DNA from: Streptomyces sp. ISL-87
GTDB taxonomy: Bacteria > Actinomycetota > Actinomycetes > Streptomycetales > Streptomycetaceae
DNA length: 64,000 bases
Reading direction: 5' to 3'
Assembly: GCF_018614095.1 (NCBI RefSeq)
Contig: NZ_JAGGOY010000035.1
Span: 7,295-71,294 of the forward strand
Below the pieces are notes generated by a model. That model did not search any database, was not told the origin of the DNA, and worked only from the letters and a program-made list of their open reading frames with translations. The position numbers and the translations under genes are program-made. This document shows, in pieces, positions 10,852 through 20,328 of the stretch; position 1 is the first letter of the stretch; each line of letters opens with the position of its first letter.

Positions 10852-11817
10852 ATGAGCAATCTCGATCGCCAGCCCGCTCTCTCCGTCTGCGGCGGCCGCG
10901 GTTTCGTCGTGGCCGAGCCCGTACGGGAGCTCCTCAGCCCGCGTACGGTCAAACTCGGGGAGTCCACCGAGGTCCGCCGACTCCTGCCGAACCTGGGCCG
11001 CCGCATGGTGGGCGCCTGGTGCTTCGTCGACCACTACGGCCCCGACGACATCGCGGACGAGCCCGGGATGCAGGTCGCGCCGCACCCGCACGCCGGGCTC
11101 CAGACCGTGAGCTGGCTCCACGAGGGCGAGGTCCTGCACCGCGACAGCGTGGGCAGCCTGGCGACGGTCCGCCCGCGCGAGCTGGGCCTGATGACCTCCG
11201 GCCGCGGGATCAGCCACTCCGAGGAGAGCCCGCGCCAGCACGCCCGCTTCCTGCACGGCGCCCAGCTGTGGGTGGCCCTCCCGGACGCACACCGCCATGT
11301 GGAACCGCACTTCCAGCACCACGCGGAGCTCCCGCAGGTGACCGCCCCCGGCCTGACCGCGACGGTCATCCTGGGCACCCTGGACACGGCGACCTCGCCC
11401 GGATCCACGTACTCCCCGATCGTCGGCGCGGACCTGGCACTGGCGGCGGACACCGAGACCCGGCTCCCGCTCGACCCGGACTTCGAGTACGCGGTCCTGT
11501 CCATGTCGGGCGAGGCCCACGTCGACGGCGTCCCGGTCCTCCCCGGCTCGATGCTCTACCTGGGCTCCGGCCGCACCGAACTCCCACTGCGTGCGCTCTC
11601 GGACGCGGGCCTGATGCTCCTGGGCGGCGAGCCGTTCGAGGAGGAGATCGTCATGTTCTGGAACTGGATCGGACGGTCACACGATGATATCGCGAGGGCT
11701 CGCGAAGACTGGATGAACGGGACGCGATTCGGTGAGGTGAAGGGCTTTGACGGCCCTCCGATTCCGGCTCCCGAACTCCCGCCGACGCACCTGAAAGCGA
11801 GGGGAAGGGTGCGTTGA
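10852..11817 (+). CDS. Pirin family protein
   Basis: A 321-residue bicupin of the pirin family. The metal-binding pattern of the N-terminal cupin is seen in HPHAGLQTVSW, then HRDSVGS and SGRGISHSEES, and the C-terminal pirin domain ends with FEEEIVMFWNWIGRSHD. Bacterial pirins bind Fe(II) or other metals, and some have quercetin dioxygenase activity or modulate central metabolism. ATG 10852 is preferred over the longer open frame because conserved sequence begins there. Monocistronic by appearance, with a terminator-like hairpin downstream. Confidence 0.9.
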   Translation: MSNLDRQPALSVCGGRGFVVAEPVRELLSPRTVKLGESTEVRRLLPNLGRRMVGAWCFVDHYGPDDIADEPGMQVAPHPHAGLQTVSWLHEGEVLHRDSVGSLATVRPRELGLMTSGRGISHSEESPRQHARFLHGAQLWVALPDAHRHVEPHFQHHAELPQVTAPGLTATVILGTLDTATSPGSTYSPIVGADLALAADTETRLPLDPDFEYAVLSMSGEAHVDGVPVLPGSMLYLGSGRTELPLRALSDAGLMLLGGEPFEEEIVMFWNWIGRSHDDIARAREDWMNGTRFGEVKGFDGPPIPAPELPPTHLKARGRVR

Positions 11818-11840
11818 CCTGCTGCTCTGTGTGGGGCGAG

Positions 11841-11867
11841 GGCCAGGGGCGGTGCTCGCTCCTGGCC
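11841..11867 (+). terminator. Probable terminator after the pirin gene
   Basis: GGCCAGG at 11841-11847 pairs with CCTGGCC at 11861-11867, followed shortly by a GGTTTTG stretch. The stem is short but its position just after the pirin stop fits an intrinsic terminator. Confidence 0.45.
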
Positions 11868-12396
11868 TCCCGGTTTTGACTTTGCAGGGGAGGCCGCCGG
11901 GCATGGTGCGAGAGCCTTCGACACCGGCGGTCGACTCTCATGTGTTGCAGGCTGTTACCAAGTTTGGTCGAACGAATGCTGACCTTTTGCTGACTTTACT
12001 GACGAGTAGTTAGATCTGGCCGCTGGCTGGTCGAGTCCCCTTGCCTGCCAAGGACAGTGGTGGTCGCCACTGCGCCGCCGGCTCCTACGATCGGGCCTTC
12101 GGGCTCGGCCGGGGCGTGTGATCCGTGGATGGAGTGTGCGTGGCGGATCTTGTGCACAAGTGACAGCGCCCTCGCCTGTTCAGTCCCCTCCGCCAGGCTG
12201 TGACGAACGTCGTGCGCCCGCCGGCGGCCTACGGCTCTGAGGTGACCGGATGCCTCAGGGGCGCCCTCGCTGAGGAATCGAGCGGCCGCGTCCAGAGGTC
12301 CTGGAGCCCACCAGGGTGCGGGTCGCCGTGAGAGGGCACCGCGCCCATGGGCTGCTGCTCCGGGGTGCAGAGGCATTCTCGTCCTGGTTGGCGTGG
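11868..12396. other. Non-coding or decayed stretch, no supported gene
   Basis: About 530 bases with AT-richer patches near 11940-12015 and no reading frame I can support. One minus-strand frame (11996-12487) overlaps the NUDIX gene and has no family resemblance. The base composition change and the following accessory genes suggest that the conserved chromosome ends here and a variable region begins. Confidence 0.4.
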
Positions 12397-12843
12397 TCAA
12401 GATCGAAGGACGACGTCCAGGTGTCGCTGGACCGGCTCGAAGAGTCCGTACGGGATGTACTGCGGGATTTCCGACAGGGTCACCCATGCGACCTCGGCGA
12501 TTTCGTCAGCGTCCGCCACGTGCGCGGCCCCGCCGACCACCTCGCAGGCCGTGTACGACACTTGCCAGCCGGTGATGGGATGGACCCGCTCGCCCAGCGG
12601 AACCACGGCCACCACGTCCAGTCCGGCCTCCTCCTTCGTCTCGCGGACGGCGGCTTCCTCGCAGGACTCGCCCGGTTCGACTTTGCCCGCAGGGAACTGC
12701 CACGAGAGTTCGCCCTCCTCAACTCGTCGCCGTACGAGCAGCACTTGACCCTCGTGAACCACAACGGCCACGGCAACCCGACGCTCAGGTTGAGCGTTGC
12801 CATTCATCGACGCCTGTCGGTCACTCACGGCAGCCGCCGTCAT
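12397..12843 (-). CDS. NUDIX hydrolase
   Basis: A 148-residue NUDIX enzyme hydrolysing a nucleoside diphosphate linked to another moiety. The Nudix box is complete: G then five residues, E, seven residues, REUXEEXGU, seen as GKVEPGESCEEAA followed by RETKEEAGLD at about residues 53-75. The N-terminal strand VAVAVVVHEGQVLLVRRR is typical of MutT-like members. Substrate unknown. It is followed downstream by no obvious partner; together with the adjacent CPxC protein it resembles cargo of Streptomyces variable regions. Confidence 0.9.
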   Translation of the reverse strand: MTAAAVSDRQASMNGNAQPERRVAVAVVVHEGQVLLVRRRVEEGELSWQFPAGKVEPGESCEEAAVRETKEEAGLDVVAVVPLGERVHPITGWQVSYTACEVVGGAAHVADADEIAEVAWVTLSEIPQYIPYGLFEPVQRHLDVVLRS

Positions 12844-12950
12844 CTGGGGCGAGGGGGCGTTCGAGTGCCGGTGGGGCGCCGGGGCCTGATGACATTCGCG
12901 AGCCCCTCGTTGCTACCGCGACGAGCTGCATGGGTGTGGCTCTCCGATCC

Positions 12951-13196
12951 TCATCCCTCGAAGAGCATTTCTTCCACCACGGCCGGCGCCGCTGCCTCCT
13001 GCTGCACGCGCTCGAACTCGAGCTGCCACGCTCGCGCCTCGGCGTAAGCGACGTGGACCATACTCCCCGGACACAGCACCAGTGCCCGGGGCTCGATCTT
13101 GTGGTCCTTGACCGATCCGTACCCGATTCGTTTGGTAGGCAGCAAGGCGTGCGGAACGGAGCAAGAGGGGCATGGAGCCTTCGGGAGGGTCGCCAT
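12951..13196 (-). CDS. Small CPxC-motif hypothetical protein
   Basis: An 81-residue protein with an N-terminal CPSC motif (ATLPKAPCPSC) and a later Cys in RALVLCPGSM, suggesting a small zinc knuckle, then an acidic C-terminal helix. Similar small proteins are frequent in Streptomyces accessory DNA and actinomycete integrative elements, usually annotated only as hypothetical. ATG 13196 starts directly before the conserved block. Function unknown. Confidence 0.65.
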   Translation of the reverse strand: MATLPKAPCPSCSVPHALLPTKRIGYGSVKDHKIEPRALVLCPGSMVHVAYAEARAWQLEFERVQQEAAAPAVVEEMLFEG

Positions 13197-13579
13197 GTCA
13201 CCAGGATGGCCCAATAAGTTACGGCGCGGCAGGGAGCGCACGAGCGCGCATTTTGGCACGTCGGTTGGCAGCTTCCTGTAGCCCATCGTGATCACTGGGG
13301 TCGTGACCAGTTGATCACCAGGCTGATGGCACCGGTTCCTGACTTGAAGACGGCACCCTGAAAAGTCGGGCGGCAACGTCGCCTGATGCCTGCGCCAGGG
13401 GCATCCATTGCGGCGCAGGCTACGGCTTTCGTCGCCGGCTTCGCTGTGCCCGTGCCTGATCCCCGGCGCGGCGGTCCCGCTCAGCGAGGCGTGGCCGGTT
13501 CGGCTTGTTGGCACTGCTGTCGACGGGGGACTGACAGTCGGCGCGAACACCAGACAGCCTGTGTGCTGATACTCCGGAG
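13197..13579. other. Intergenic stretch without a supported gene
   Basis: About 380 bases between the CPxC gene and the HNH gene. Several short frames exist on both strands but none shows family features or a good ribosome site. I see no repeat or terminator of note here. Confidence 0.4.
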
Positions 13580-14421
13580 TCAGGGTATGACGCCGCCGTT
13601 GCAGAAAGTGTCGCTGCTCGCCAGAGTCCGGTAAGTGACTCCTTCCCAGCCGTTGGGCCGGTCAGCGAGGCGTGTGGTGGCCTCGTTCGCCAAGTAGTTG
13701 CGCACTTCCTGGGCCCCGCCAACATTACGCAGAGTGGTGAGCAGGCTGAGGATGCCGCTCAGGGTGCGGTTGGCCTGGATGGCGAAGAGCCTGGACAGTC
13801 CAAAGAGTGCGAAGTGGTACTGCACTCGGTCAGCGAGGACTTGATCCCAGGATGGCGAGGGGCTGATGAAGAACTCGAGCCAAAGTGGGCTGTCGTCCAC
13901 GATCCTTGCGTCCAGCCAGTGGTCATCGTCGATGCGGTCGAGGTAGGGGTGCAGGGGAGTCGTCTCAAGGCTCGTCGGGAGGGCGTCGCCCTTGGCGTGG
14001 TTGCAGTCGGCGCAGGCGGGCACCAGATTCAAGGGATCGACGCACAGCGCAGGGAACGACTTCTTCGGCAGGACGTGGTCAAGGGTCCTGACGACCCCGT
14101 GTCCGCACAGAGGGCAACGATCATGTTGCGGGGCCGCTCTCAGCTGCTCGTAGATGGCTCGACCGCTCTTTGTACCGAGCATGCCGTTCTCGTAGATCCA
14201 CGCCACGGCTTCGGCCGCTGAGAGATTCGGTAGAGCGAAGGCCGCGCACTCCAAGGTGTGCAGGGAGCCTCGCTGGGCCGCCCACCGGAATTGCTCGCCC
14301 GCCTCCTCGATGCTGTCGCGGCGGCCAGAAGTCGTGCCTGGCGGGACGCGTTCCTGGTGCCGGCCACGCACGCCTCGTAGCTTTGACGGGCGGTGACCCT
14401 AGGCGGCTCCAGCGGCCACAT
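13580..14421 (-). pseudogene. ptuB: PtuB-like HNH endonuclease, frameshifted (Septu-like)
   Basis: An HNH nuclease with CPLCGHGVVRTLDH, LPKKSFPALCVDPLNLVPAC and ADCNHAKGD: two CxxC pairs around the His-Asn-His core. The true start is ATG 14421, overlapping the stop of the ATPase gene (TGATG), and the first 35 codons read MWPLEPPRVTARQS and so on. The frame then breaks at about 14316-14322 in a GCC run; adding one base joins it to the long frame ending at 13580, giving about 280 residues. The order ATPase then HNH nuclease is that of Septu (PtuA-PtuB) antiphage systems. The frameshift may be natural or a base-calling slip. Confidence 0.75.
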
Positions 14422-15400
14422 CAGCGGCGCCCCTGCGACGTGTGGTAGGCGAGCAGAATCCGTACGAGGCCCTTCGCCTCCCCGCCGAGCTGACCGCCGA
14501 ATCGGGCCAGGACCTGCTCGTACGTGCCCAGTTCCTGGACTGCCTTCTCGATCTCGGCGTGAAACCCGGACCGCCGGACTTCGAGGCCGAATATCTCGTG
14601 GGTAAGAACCCCGACGTTCTCGCCGTAGGTCTCGATCGATGGCCGCTCGGGCCGCATCGTGCCCTGGCGGCTGACCTTCCAGACACAGGAGCGCGGGACC
14701 TCCTGCAGCACCACCGGCGAGTGGGTGCCCAGGACTGCGACCGCATTGCGGTCGGTGAGCAGGTCGGACAGGGCCCTGACGAAGGACGCCAGAAGCGGGG
14801 GATGCAGATGTCCTTCAGGATCGTCGAGGAGCACCAGCGACCGCTCGGCGACGGTTTCCACCAGACGCGTCATCGTCAGCAGGACAATCGCATGCCCCGA
14901 GCTGAGGTTGGAGAAGATCTCCAAAGCAGTGTCACGGTCGCTCGTACGGCCGAACACGCCCCGCTCCAGCAGAGCCTGCGCGAAGGATCGGACCGGAGCC
15001 TCGAAGAAGTACGGGTCGCTGCCCAACGCCTCAAGCGCCTTGATCCAGCTTTGGACGCGGCCGGCGGCGACGACCTCCTCCACGCTATTGGCGAACTCCT
15101 TGCTTAGGTCAAGGCGCGTTTTGCGCTCCCGAGTCGGGCGCCCCAGCCCATCCACCTTGGGCAAGCCCACATACCTGTAGGAGACACCCGCGATGTTGTC
15201 ATCGGCCGCGGGAGGTGGTTGGCCGTCGGCCACGTCCAGAGCGCCGTCCCAGCCTTCCAGCTCAGCGTGTTCAACAGCGCCCTGTTCCGACTCGAACTGC
15301 TCCTGAGCCGGGTCGAAGGCGCTGAAGGTCACGCAGACAACGTTGACGAAGGAGCCGGGTGCATCTTCGCCCCAGATGAGGCGCCCGACGACATTGCTGT
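14421..15400 (-). pseudogene. ptuA: PtuA-like AAA ATPase, 5'-truncated (Septu-like)
   Basis: The C-terminal two thirds of an ABC/SMC-type ATPase. The signature loop (NLSSGHAIVLL), Walker B (SLVLLDDPEGHLHPP) and H-loop (VLGTHSPVVLQ) are intact, and recognisable protein begins near 15396 with RLIWGEDAPGSFVNVV. The N-terminal Walker A region is absent: upstream of 15400 the frame is compositional noise running into the methyltransferase locus. The protein therefore cannot bind ATP normally and is a remnant. It is translationally coupled to the HNH gene. Septu PtuA is the closest system I know for this pairing; other ATPase-HNH defence pairs, including those attached to some retrons, are alternatives. 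Confidence 0.75.
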
Positions 15401-15649
15401 CCGGCGACGGCCGGGTGGAGGTGGCGCTGTCGCCGCCTCCCGACGGGCGCGCCGGTTGTCGGCATCGTCCGGACGCGGTAGCCGTCGACGCCGGTGTGGC
15501 GGGCGAGGGACGCAGCTCCGGCGGAGCAGATCCGATGAGGCGGTGTTCAGCATGAGTCCGCCTCCGCCGAGGACCGCGCCCGCCCTCGCCCCGTGCCCCC
15601 TCGTCCTCCCGGGCGGGCTGCCACACCAACGGGCGTGCGTGTGGGCCTG

Positions 15650-16470
15650 GTTCGGTTGTCGTCGAGGCGATACGGTCGGCTGATGATCGACGCGGACGGC
15701 TACTTCTCGAAGCAGGTGGCGGAGCGGTACGACGATGGTCGTGGTCCCGAGTTTCAGGAGGAGGTCATCGGGCGGACCGTCGACATTCTGGCTGAACTCG
15801 CCGGTGACGGGCGGGCTTTGGAGTTCGGAGTCGGGACCGGGCGGATTGCCTTGCCTTTGGCGCGGCGGGGGGTGTCGGTGCACGGGATCGACATGTCCCG
15901 GGCCATGGTCGATCGCATGCTCGCCAAGCCCGGGGGAGAGCGAATCGGGGTCTCGATCGGGGACTTCGCCACGACCGTGGATATCGAGCGTGACGGCGGC
16001 TTCTCCCTCGCCTATCTCGTCTTCAACACCATCATGAACCTGACAAGCCAGGAGGCTCAGGTCGCCTGTTTCCGCAACGCCGCCGCGCATCTCGCGCCCG
16101 GCGGATGCTTCGTCGTCGAGGTGTTGGTGCTCGAGCTGCGGAAGATTCCCGCGGGGCAGAACTTCGTCCCGTTCCGGGCCGGGCCGAGGGAGTGGGCCTA
16201 TACCGTCTACGGCCGTCCCCCAGGGCGCGACCTGCCATTACATCGAGATCACGGAGGACGGGCGGGGCGAAGCCCGGAGCATTCCGTTTCGGTATGTCTG
16301 GCCCGCCGAGCTGGACCTGATGGCCCAGCTCGCCGGGCTGCGGCTGCGTGACCGCCGGGACGGCTGGACGCGTCGGCCCTTCACCGAGGACAGCGTCCAG
16401 CACGTCTCCGTCTGGGAGAAGCCGGTCAGCTGATCAGGTCCTGGGCGCGCTGGAGGACGTCCATGGCGGG
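15650..16470 (+). repeat. Left copy of a long direct repeat (methyltransferase plus oxidoreductase tail)
   Basis: This segment matches 62013-62905. Shared parts are the leader GAGGCGATACGGTCGGCTGA (15664-15683 and 62030-62049), the whole methyltransferase gene, and the 3' tail of the convergent oxidoreductase (RAQDLI then stop). The two copies lie about 46 kb apart in the same orientation and bracket the biosynthetic cluster. They differ by many substitutions and small indels, so the duplication is not recent. Confidence 0.8.
15683..16433 (+). pseudogene. Class I SAM methyltransferase, frameshifted copy
   Basis: The protein is nearly the same as the intact methyltransferase at 62048-62803 up to EWAYTVY: motif I is ALEFGVGTGRIALPLA and the post-I region is HGIDMSRAMVDRM. 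At about 16211-16222 two bases are missing relative to the other copy, which shifts the frame. The original C-terminus (YVWPAELDLMAQLAG and onward) is still readable one frame over and ends with a stop at 16431-16433. The copy therefore cannot make the full-length enzyme. The ATG at 15683 aligns with that of the intact copy. Confidence 0.85.
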
Positions 16471-17385
16471 GAGGATGGTGTCGGGGCTGATCGCCGCCGG
16501 GCGGTTGGCCCTCGTCGCCGCGAAGAACTCGCGGTTCTGCAGCACGCGGTCCTCCTCGTCCTCGGGGTGCTCGTCCGGGTCGTAGGCGACGCCGTCGCGG
16601 TCCCGGACGACGTTCATCTCCACGAAGACGGTCCGGCCCGCCCCCGCCAGGTAGTAGTCGCAGACCTGCGGGGTCTCGTTGGTGTACGAGCCGACGACCG
16701 TGCCCACGCGGCCGTCCTCCGTCGTCATCGTCAGCGTGATGTCCAGGGGTTTGCCCGATGTCGGGTCGGGGCGGGTGTGCGCCACCTGGACGTCGACGGT
16801 GGACGCGTCCGTGATGCCGAGCAGTCCCAGGGTCATGTCCGTCGAGTGGTTCATGTGGTGCCACAGCAGGTCGTCCGTCCACGAGCGGACGTAGCCGCTC
16901 GACCCGACGCGGTCCCGGCGCAGGATCAGATAGCGGGCGAGCACGCTGTCGAAGCGCCGGGTGCCCGCCGCCACGTCGCCGAGGAGGCCGCGCAGGCCGG
17001 TGAGGTAGCGGTGCGTGTGCGCGACCATGACGGTGACGCCGCGGGCCCGGGCGAGGTCCGCCAGCTCGTGTGCCCCCCCGGCCGACATGGCGAGCGGGAT
17101 CTCGACGAGTACCGGCTTCCCGGCCAGGATGCAGCGGCGTGCCTGGTCGGCGTGCACGTCGTTCGGCGATCCGAGGATCACGGCGTCGACCGCGTCGTCT
17201 GTCAGCGCCTCGTCGAGTGAGGTCCCGTGGTGGGCGATGTCGAATTCCTTGGCGAAGGCGGCGGTCCGGTCGGGGTCGCGGCCCACTACGCGGTGGAGTA
17301 TCTGGCTTTCCGCCAAGGTGATTTCGGCGTGGAGACGGGCCACCTGGCCGTACCCCACGACGGCGATCCGCAGTGCGTCGGACAT
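16426..17385 (-). CDS. Gfo/Idh/MocA family NAD(P)-dependent oxidoreductase
   Basis: A 319-residue sugar or cyclitol dehydrogenase-type protein. The Rossmann motif is AVVGYGQVARLHAE near residue 8, the conserved EIPLA (family consensus EKP) is at about residue 93, and the C-terminal substrate domain carries HHMNHSTDMTLGLLG with catalytic-type His residues. Lys in the EKP motif is replaced by Ile (VEIPLAMS), which is unusual because that Lys normally takes part in catalysis. It is three bases downstream of an inositol-monophosphatase-like gene, forming a two-gene operon that could process a phosphorylated sugar or cyclitol. A truncated tail of a paralogue lies at 62872-62905. Confidence 0.85.
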   Translation of the reverse strand: MSDALRIAVVGYGQVARLHAEITLAESQILHRVVGRDPDRTAAFAKEFDIAHHGTSLDEALTDDAVDAVILGSPNDVHADQARRCILAGKPVLVEIPLAMSAGGAHELADLARARGVTVMVAHTHRYLTGLRGLLGDVAAGTRRFDSVLARYLILRRDRVGSSGYVRSWTDDLLWHHMNHSTDMTLGLLGITDASTVDVQVAHTRPDPTSGKPLDITLTMTTEDGRVGTVVGSYTNETPQVCDYYLAGAGRTVFVEMNVVRDRDGVAYDPDEHPEDEEDRVLQNREFFAATRANRPAAISPDTILPAMDVLQRAQDLIS

Positions 17386-17388
17386 CTC

Positions 17389-18186
17389 TCAGAACTTTTC
17401 GGTGGTGATCAGTGCCCGCAGCTCGGCGGCTAAGGCCGGTCCGGCGCAGAGGACTCCGGTGCCCCAGGGGGTGCATTCCGCCCCCGCCTCGCGGGAGATG
17501 AGCGCTCCGGCGGCCCAGTCCCAGCGCTCCAGCTCGTCCTCCAGGAACGCGTCGAGGCGGCCCGCGGCCACCCACGCCAGGTTGAGGGCCGAGCTTCCTG
17601 TCGACCGCACGCTGCGGACGGCCGGCAGCAGTGCCGTGAGGGTGCGCGCCTGACGGGTTCGGCCCTCGGCGGTGTACGCGTATTCCGTGGCCACGACGGC
17701 ATCGTCGGCGGGGCACGGGGGGCGTATCGACAGTCGTGTGTCCCCCAGCCAGGCCCCGCCGCCGTCCACGGCCCAGAACACCTCGTCGCGGTTCGGGTCG
17801 TGCACGACGCCGACGCGCGGTTCCCAGCCGTCCTCGACTCGCTCTTCGAGGGCGATGCTGACGACGAAGTGCGGGATGCCCAGGGCGAGATTGCCGGTCC
17901 CGTCGACGGCGTCGACGACCCATCGCAGCCCGGTGTCGCTCGGGCGGTCCGGGTGGTCCTCGCAGACCAGGCCGACCTGGGTGCCGGAGGCGTCGATGAC
18001 TTTGAGGATCGCCTCGTTGGAGGCGACGTCGGCCGTGGTGACGAAGTCTCCCGGCGCGGACTTCGTCTCGATGATCCTGGCTTCCGCGTGGGCCGACCGG
18101 AGAGCGTCCGTCCCGGCTCTCGCCGCTTCCAACGCGCGTTCCAGCCAGGGACCCCAGTCGCTCACAGAGGCTCCCGGCATGCTCAT
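17389..18186 (-). CDS. Inositol monophosphatase family phosphatase
   Basis: A 265-residue Mg-dependent phosphatase. Metal-binding motif DAVDGTGNLALG (family DPIDGTTNF), an upstream CEDH in place of the usual GEE, and the C-terminal WDWAAGALISREAG (WDxAAG) are visible. Members act on inositol-1-phosphate, histidinol phosphate, 3'-phosphoadenylate or related sugars. ATG 18186 is chosen because of AGGAGA seven bases upstream. It is first in an operon with a Gfo/Idh/MocA dehydrogenase. Whether the pair belongs to the adjacent biosynthetic cluster is uncertain, because an IS remnant separates them. Confidence 0.85.
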   Translation of the reverse strand: MSMPGASVSDWGPWLERALEAARAGTDALRSAHAEARIIETKSAPGDFVTTADVASNEAILKVIDASGTQVGLVCEDHPDRPSDTGLRWVVDAVDGTGNLALGIPHFVVSIALEERVEDGWEPRVGVVHDPNRDEVFWAVDGGGAWLGDTRLSIRPPCPADDAVVATEYAYTAEGRTRQARTLTALLPAVRSVRSTGSSALNLAWVAAGRLDAFLEDELERWDWAAGALISREAGAECTPWGTGVLCAGPALAAELRALITTEKF

Positions 18187-18341
18187 CGACTCTCCTATCG
18201 GCCGTCCGGTGGCGACTGGCGTATTTAGATCAACTCGCCCGCGCAGACTAGGCGGAGGAACAGAACGGCACAAGCGCGTCTGTTAAGTCGCTAACCTCGC
18301 GCTTTCATGAAGCGGGCTGTCCGACGGGTGGTCCCGTAAGC

Positions 18342-18414
18342 GAGAAGTGCCTCTGACCAGCAAGAATGAGGATTGTCGAGGTCCTTGTTCCTGCCATCGC
18401 CGGAGGCACTTCTC
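18342..18414 (+). repeat. 12-base inverted repeat in the transposase leader
   Basis: GAGAAGTGCCTC at 18342-18353 and its exact complement GAGGCACTTCTC at 18403-18414 enclose 49 bases. The second arm overlaps the GGAGG ribosome site of the transposase (18402-18406), so pairing in the mRNA would hide it. This could limit transposase synthesis, or be part of the element's left end. Confidence 0.6.
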
Positions 18415-18416
18415 AG

Positions 18417-19793
18417 GTGAAGAAGCGTATCGGGTCATACCCGCGTGTCCGCATCGAGGGCGGTGGCCGGGCCGTGGTGTCCCAGGCCGGGGCCGTGCTG
18501 CTGGTCGAGACGGTTCGCAAGGCCGGACTGGACCGGGCGGTATCGGCGGCGCTTGCGCCGTGGCGTCGTCCGAGGGTGGTGCACGAGCCGGGGAAGATCC
18601 TGCTGGACGTGGCGCTCGCGGTCGCGCTGGGCGGGGACTGCCTCGCGGATGTCGGGATGCTGCGTGCCGAGCCGGCCGTGTTCGGGCCGGTAGCCTCCGA
18701 CCCCACCGTCTCCCGCCTCGTAGACACCCTCGCCGCAGCCGGGCCGAAGGCGCTGGCCGCGATACGGTCCGCGCGGGCCGAAGCGCGTGAGCACGTCTGG
18801 AACGTGGCCAAGAACGCGGCCCCGGACGCCTCAGGGCAGGTGACCTTGGACCTGGACGGGGTGCTCGTGCTGGCCCACTCCGACAAGCAGGACGCCACCG
18901 CGACCTGGAAGAAGACCTTCGGGCACCGTCCGCTGATGGGATTCGTCGATCACGGAAGCGGCGGCAGCGGGGAGCCGGTGGCCGGCCTGCTCAGGCCCGG
19001 CAACGCAGGCAGCAACACCGCCGCCGACCACATCGCCACGGCCTGACTGGCCCTGGCCCAGCTGCCGAAGAAGTACCGGCGGGGCCGACGGACGCTGGTC
19101 CGTACCGACTCCGGGGGCGGCACCCACGAGTTCGTCGCCTGGCTGGCCCAGCGCGGCCGGTGGCTGTCGTACTCGGTCTGCATGACCATCACCGAGCAGA
19201 TTCACCAGGCCGTACTCAAGGTCCCCGCCCCGGCCTGGACTGCGGCAGTCGAGCCCGGCGGCGCGATCCGGGACGGGGCCTGGGTCGCCGAGATCACCGG
19301 GGACTGCCTCAAGGGCTGGCCGAAGGGAATGCGGCTGATCGTCCGCAAGGAACGGCCCCATCCCGGCGCACAGTTGCGCATCACCGATGCCGACGGACTG
19401 CGGCTCACCGCCTTCGCCACCAACACCATCGACCTTCCGATCGCGTCACTGGAGCTGCGGCACCGCCAGCGAGCACGCGCAGAAGACCGTATCCGTGCCG
19501 CCCGCGCCACCGGCCTGCGCAACCTGCCCCTGCACGACACCGCGCAGAACCAGATCTGGCTGGAGATCGTCCAGATCGCCCTCGACCTGCTCGCATGGAT
19601 GCCCATGCTCGCCCTGACCGGCGAAACCCGTAGGTGGGAGCCCCGCCGCCTCCGACGCCGCCTCTTCTCCGCCGCCGCCCAACTCGTCACCACCGCCCGC
19701 CGCCGGCACCTGAGGTTCGCCCGCCACTGGTCCTGGACCGACGTGATCACCAACGCCCTGGCACGGCTCGAAGCCCTCCCGAACCCCGGCTGA
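18417..19793 (+). pseudogene. IS1380-family transposase with internal stop
   Basis: A DDE transposase of about 458 codons. GTG 18417 follows GGAGG. The frame reads LDLDGVLVLAHSDKQDA (first catalytic Asp region), then GFVDHGSGGSGEPVAGLLRP, then meets a TGA at 19044-19046 inside HIATA-stop-LALAQLP. It continues in the same frame with RTLVRTDSGGGTHEFV (second Asp) and on to ALPNPG at 19793. A single base change accounts for the stop. Without readthrough the enzyme lacks its second catalytic region. I could not fix the right inverted repeat; the element probably ends before about 19990. It marks the left edge of the biosynthetic cluster. Confidence 0.8.
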
Positions 19794-20328
19794 CCAGCAG
19801 TTCCCGTCCCCGCAACCAGCACCACCCCGACCGGAGCCGTGGAACCCGGCGCCCACCCGACGCGACAGCCGGGCCACCGCCATACCCGCGATCAGGCCAG
19901 ACAGCCGAAACGGCCCGCCGAAGAAGCCGACGGACCGTCACGAAAGATCGAGGCCAATGATTTCGGATAGTTCGAGACATGGGGGTGTGGGGGGACGATG
20001 GAGTGGTTGGGTGTGGGGTCTTGTAAGTGTCGTGTAAATGAACTCAGTTATTGTTGTCGCTGGTCGAACCGGCAGCCGCAGGGCGGATGTCGTGGAAATT
20101 CGGGGGTTCGCGACCCAGCGTGGCAACCTCGCATGTCATATGATCGCGAACGTATGCGCAGGGGGGCGGTCCGAAAGCACACCCCTGTTCGGACGCGGGC
20201 GCAGTGACGTTCCTCTCCGAATCCGTGGCGCATCGCCCCCGGCCGCGGCAGTCCCGCTCCGTCGGTTCACGACGCGCGCAGGGCATTCCGTACGCGCCGG
20301 TGGTTCTTACAGCGCACGAAAGGTGGAC
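19794..20328. other. IS right flank and leader region of the first cluster operon
   Basis: No supported gene. The first 150 bases continue the IS-like GC-rich sequence; from about 19960 the composition becomes more AT-rich (TGTAAGTGTCGTGTAAATG), consistent with a promoter region for the VOC-thioesterase-aminotransferase operon starting at 20329. I could not assign a convincing -35/-10 pair. Confidence 0.4.

Noticed and set aside
11996..12487. Minus-strand frame considered as a recombinase remnant
   Set aside because: No catalytic Arg-His-Arg-Tyr pattern could be found; overlaps the NUDIX gene. Left as unassigned sequence.
18366..19046. A 226-residue protein starting at ATG 18366 as a separate gene
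   Set aside because: It is the N-terminal half of the IS1380 transposase; the better start is GTG 18417 with GGAGG, and the frame continues past the TGA.
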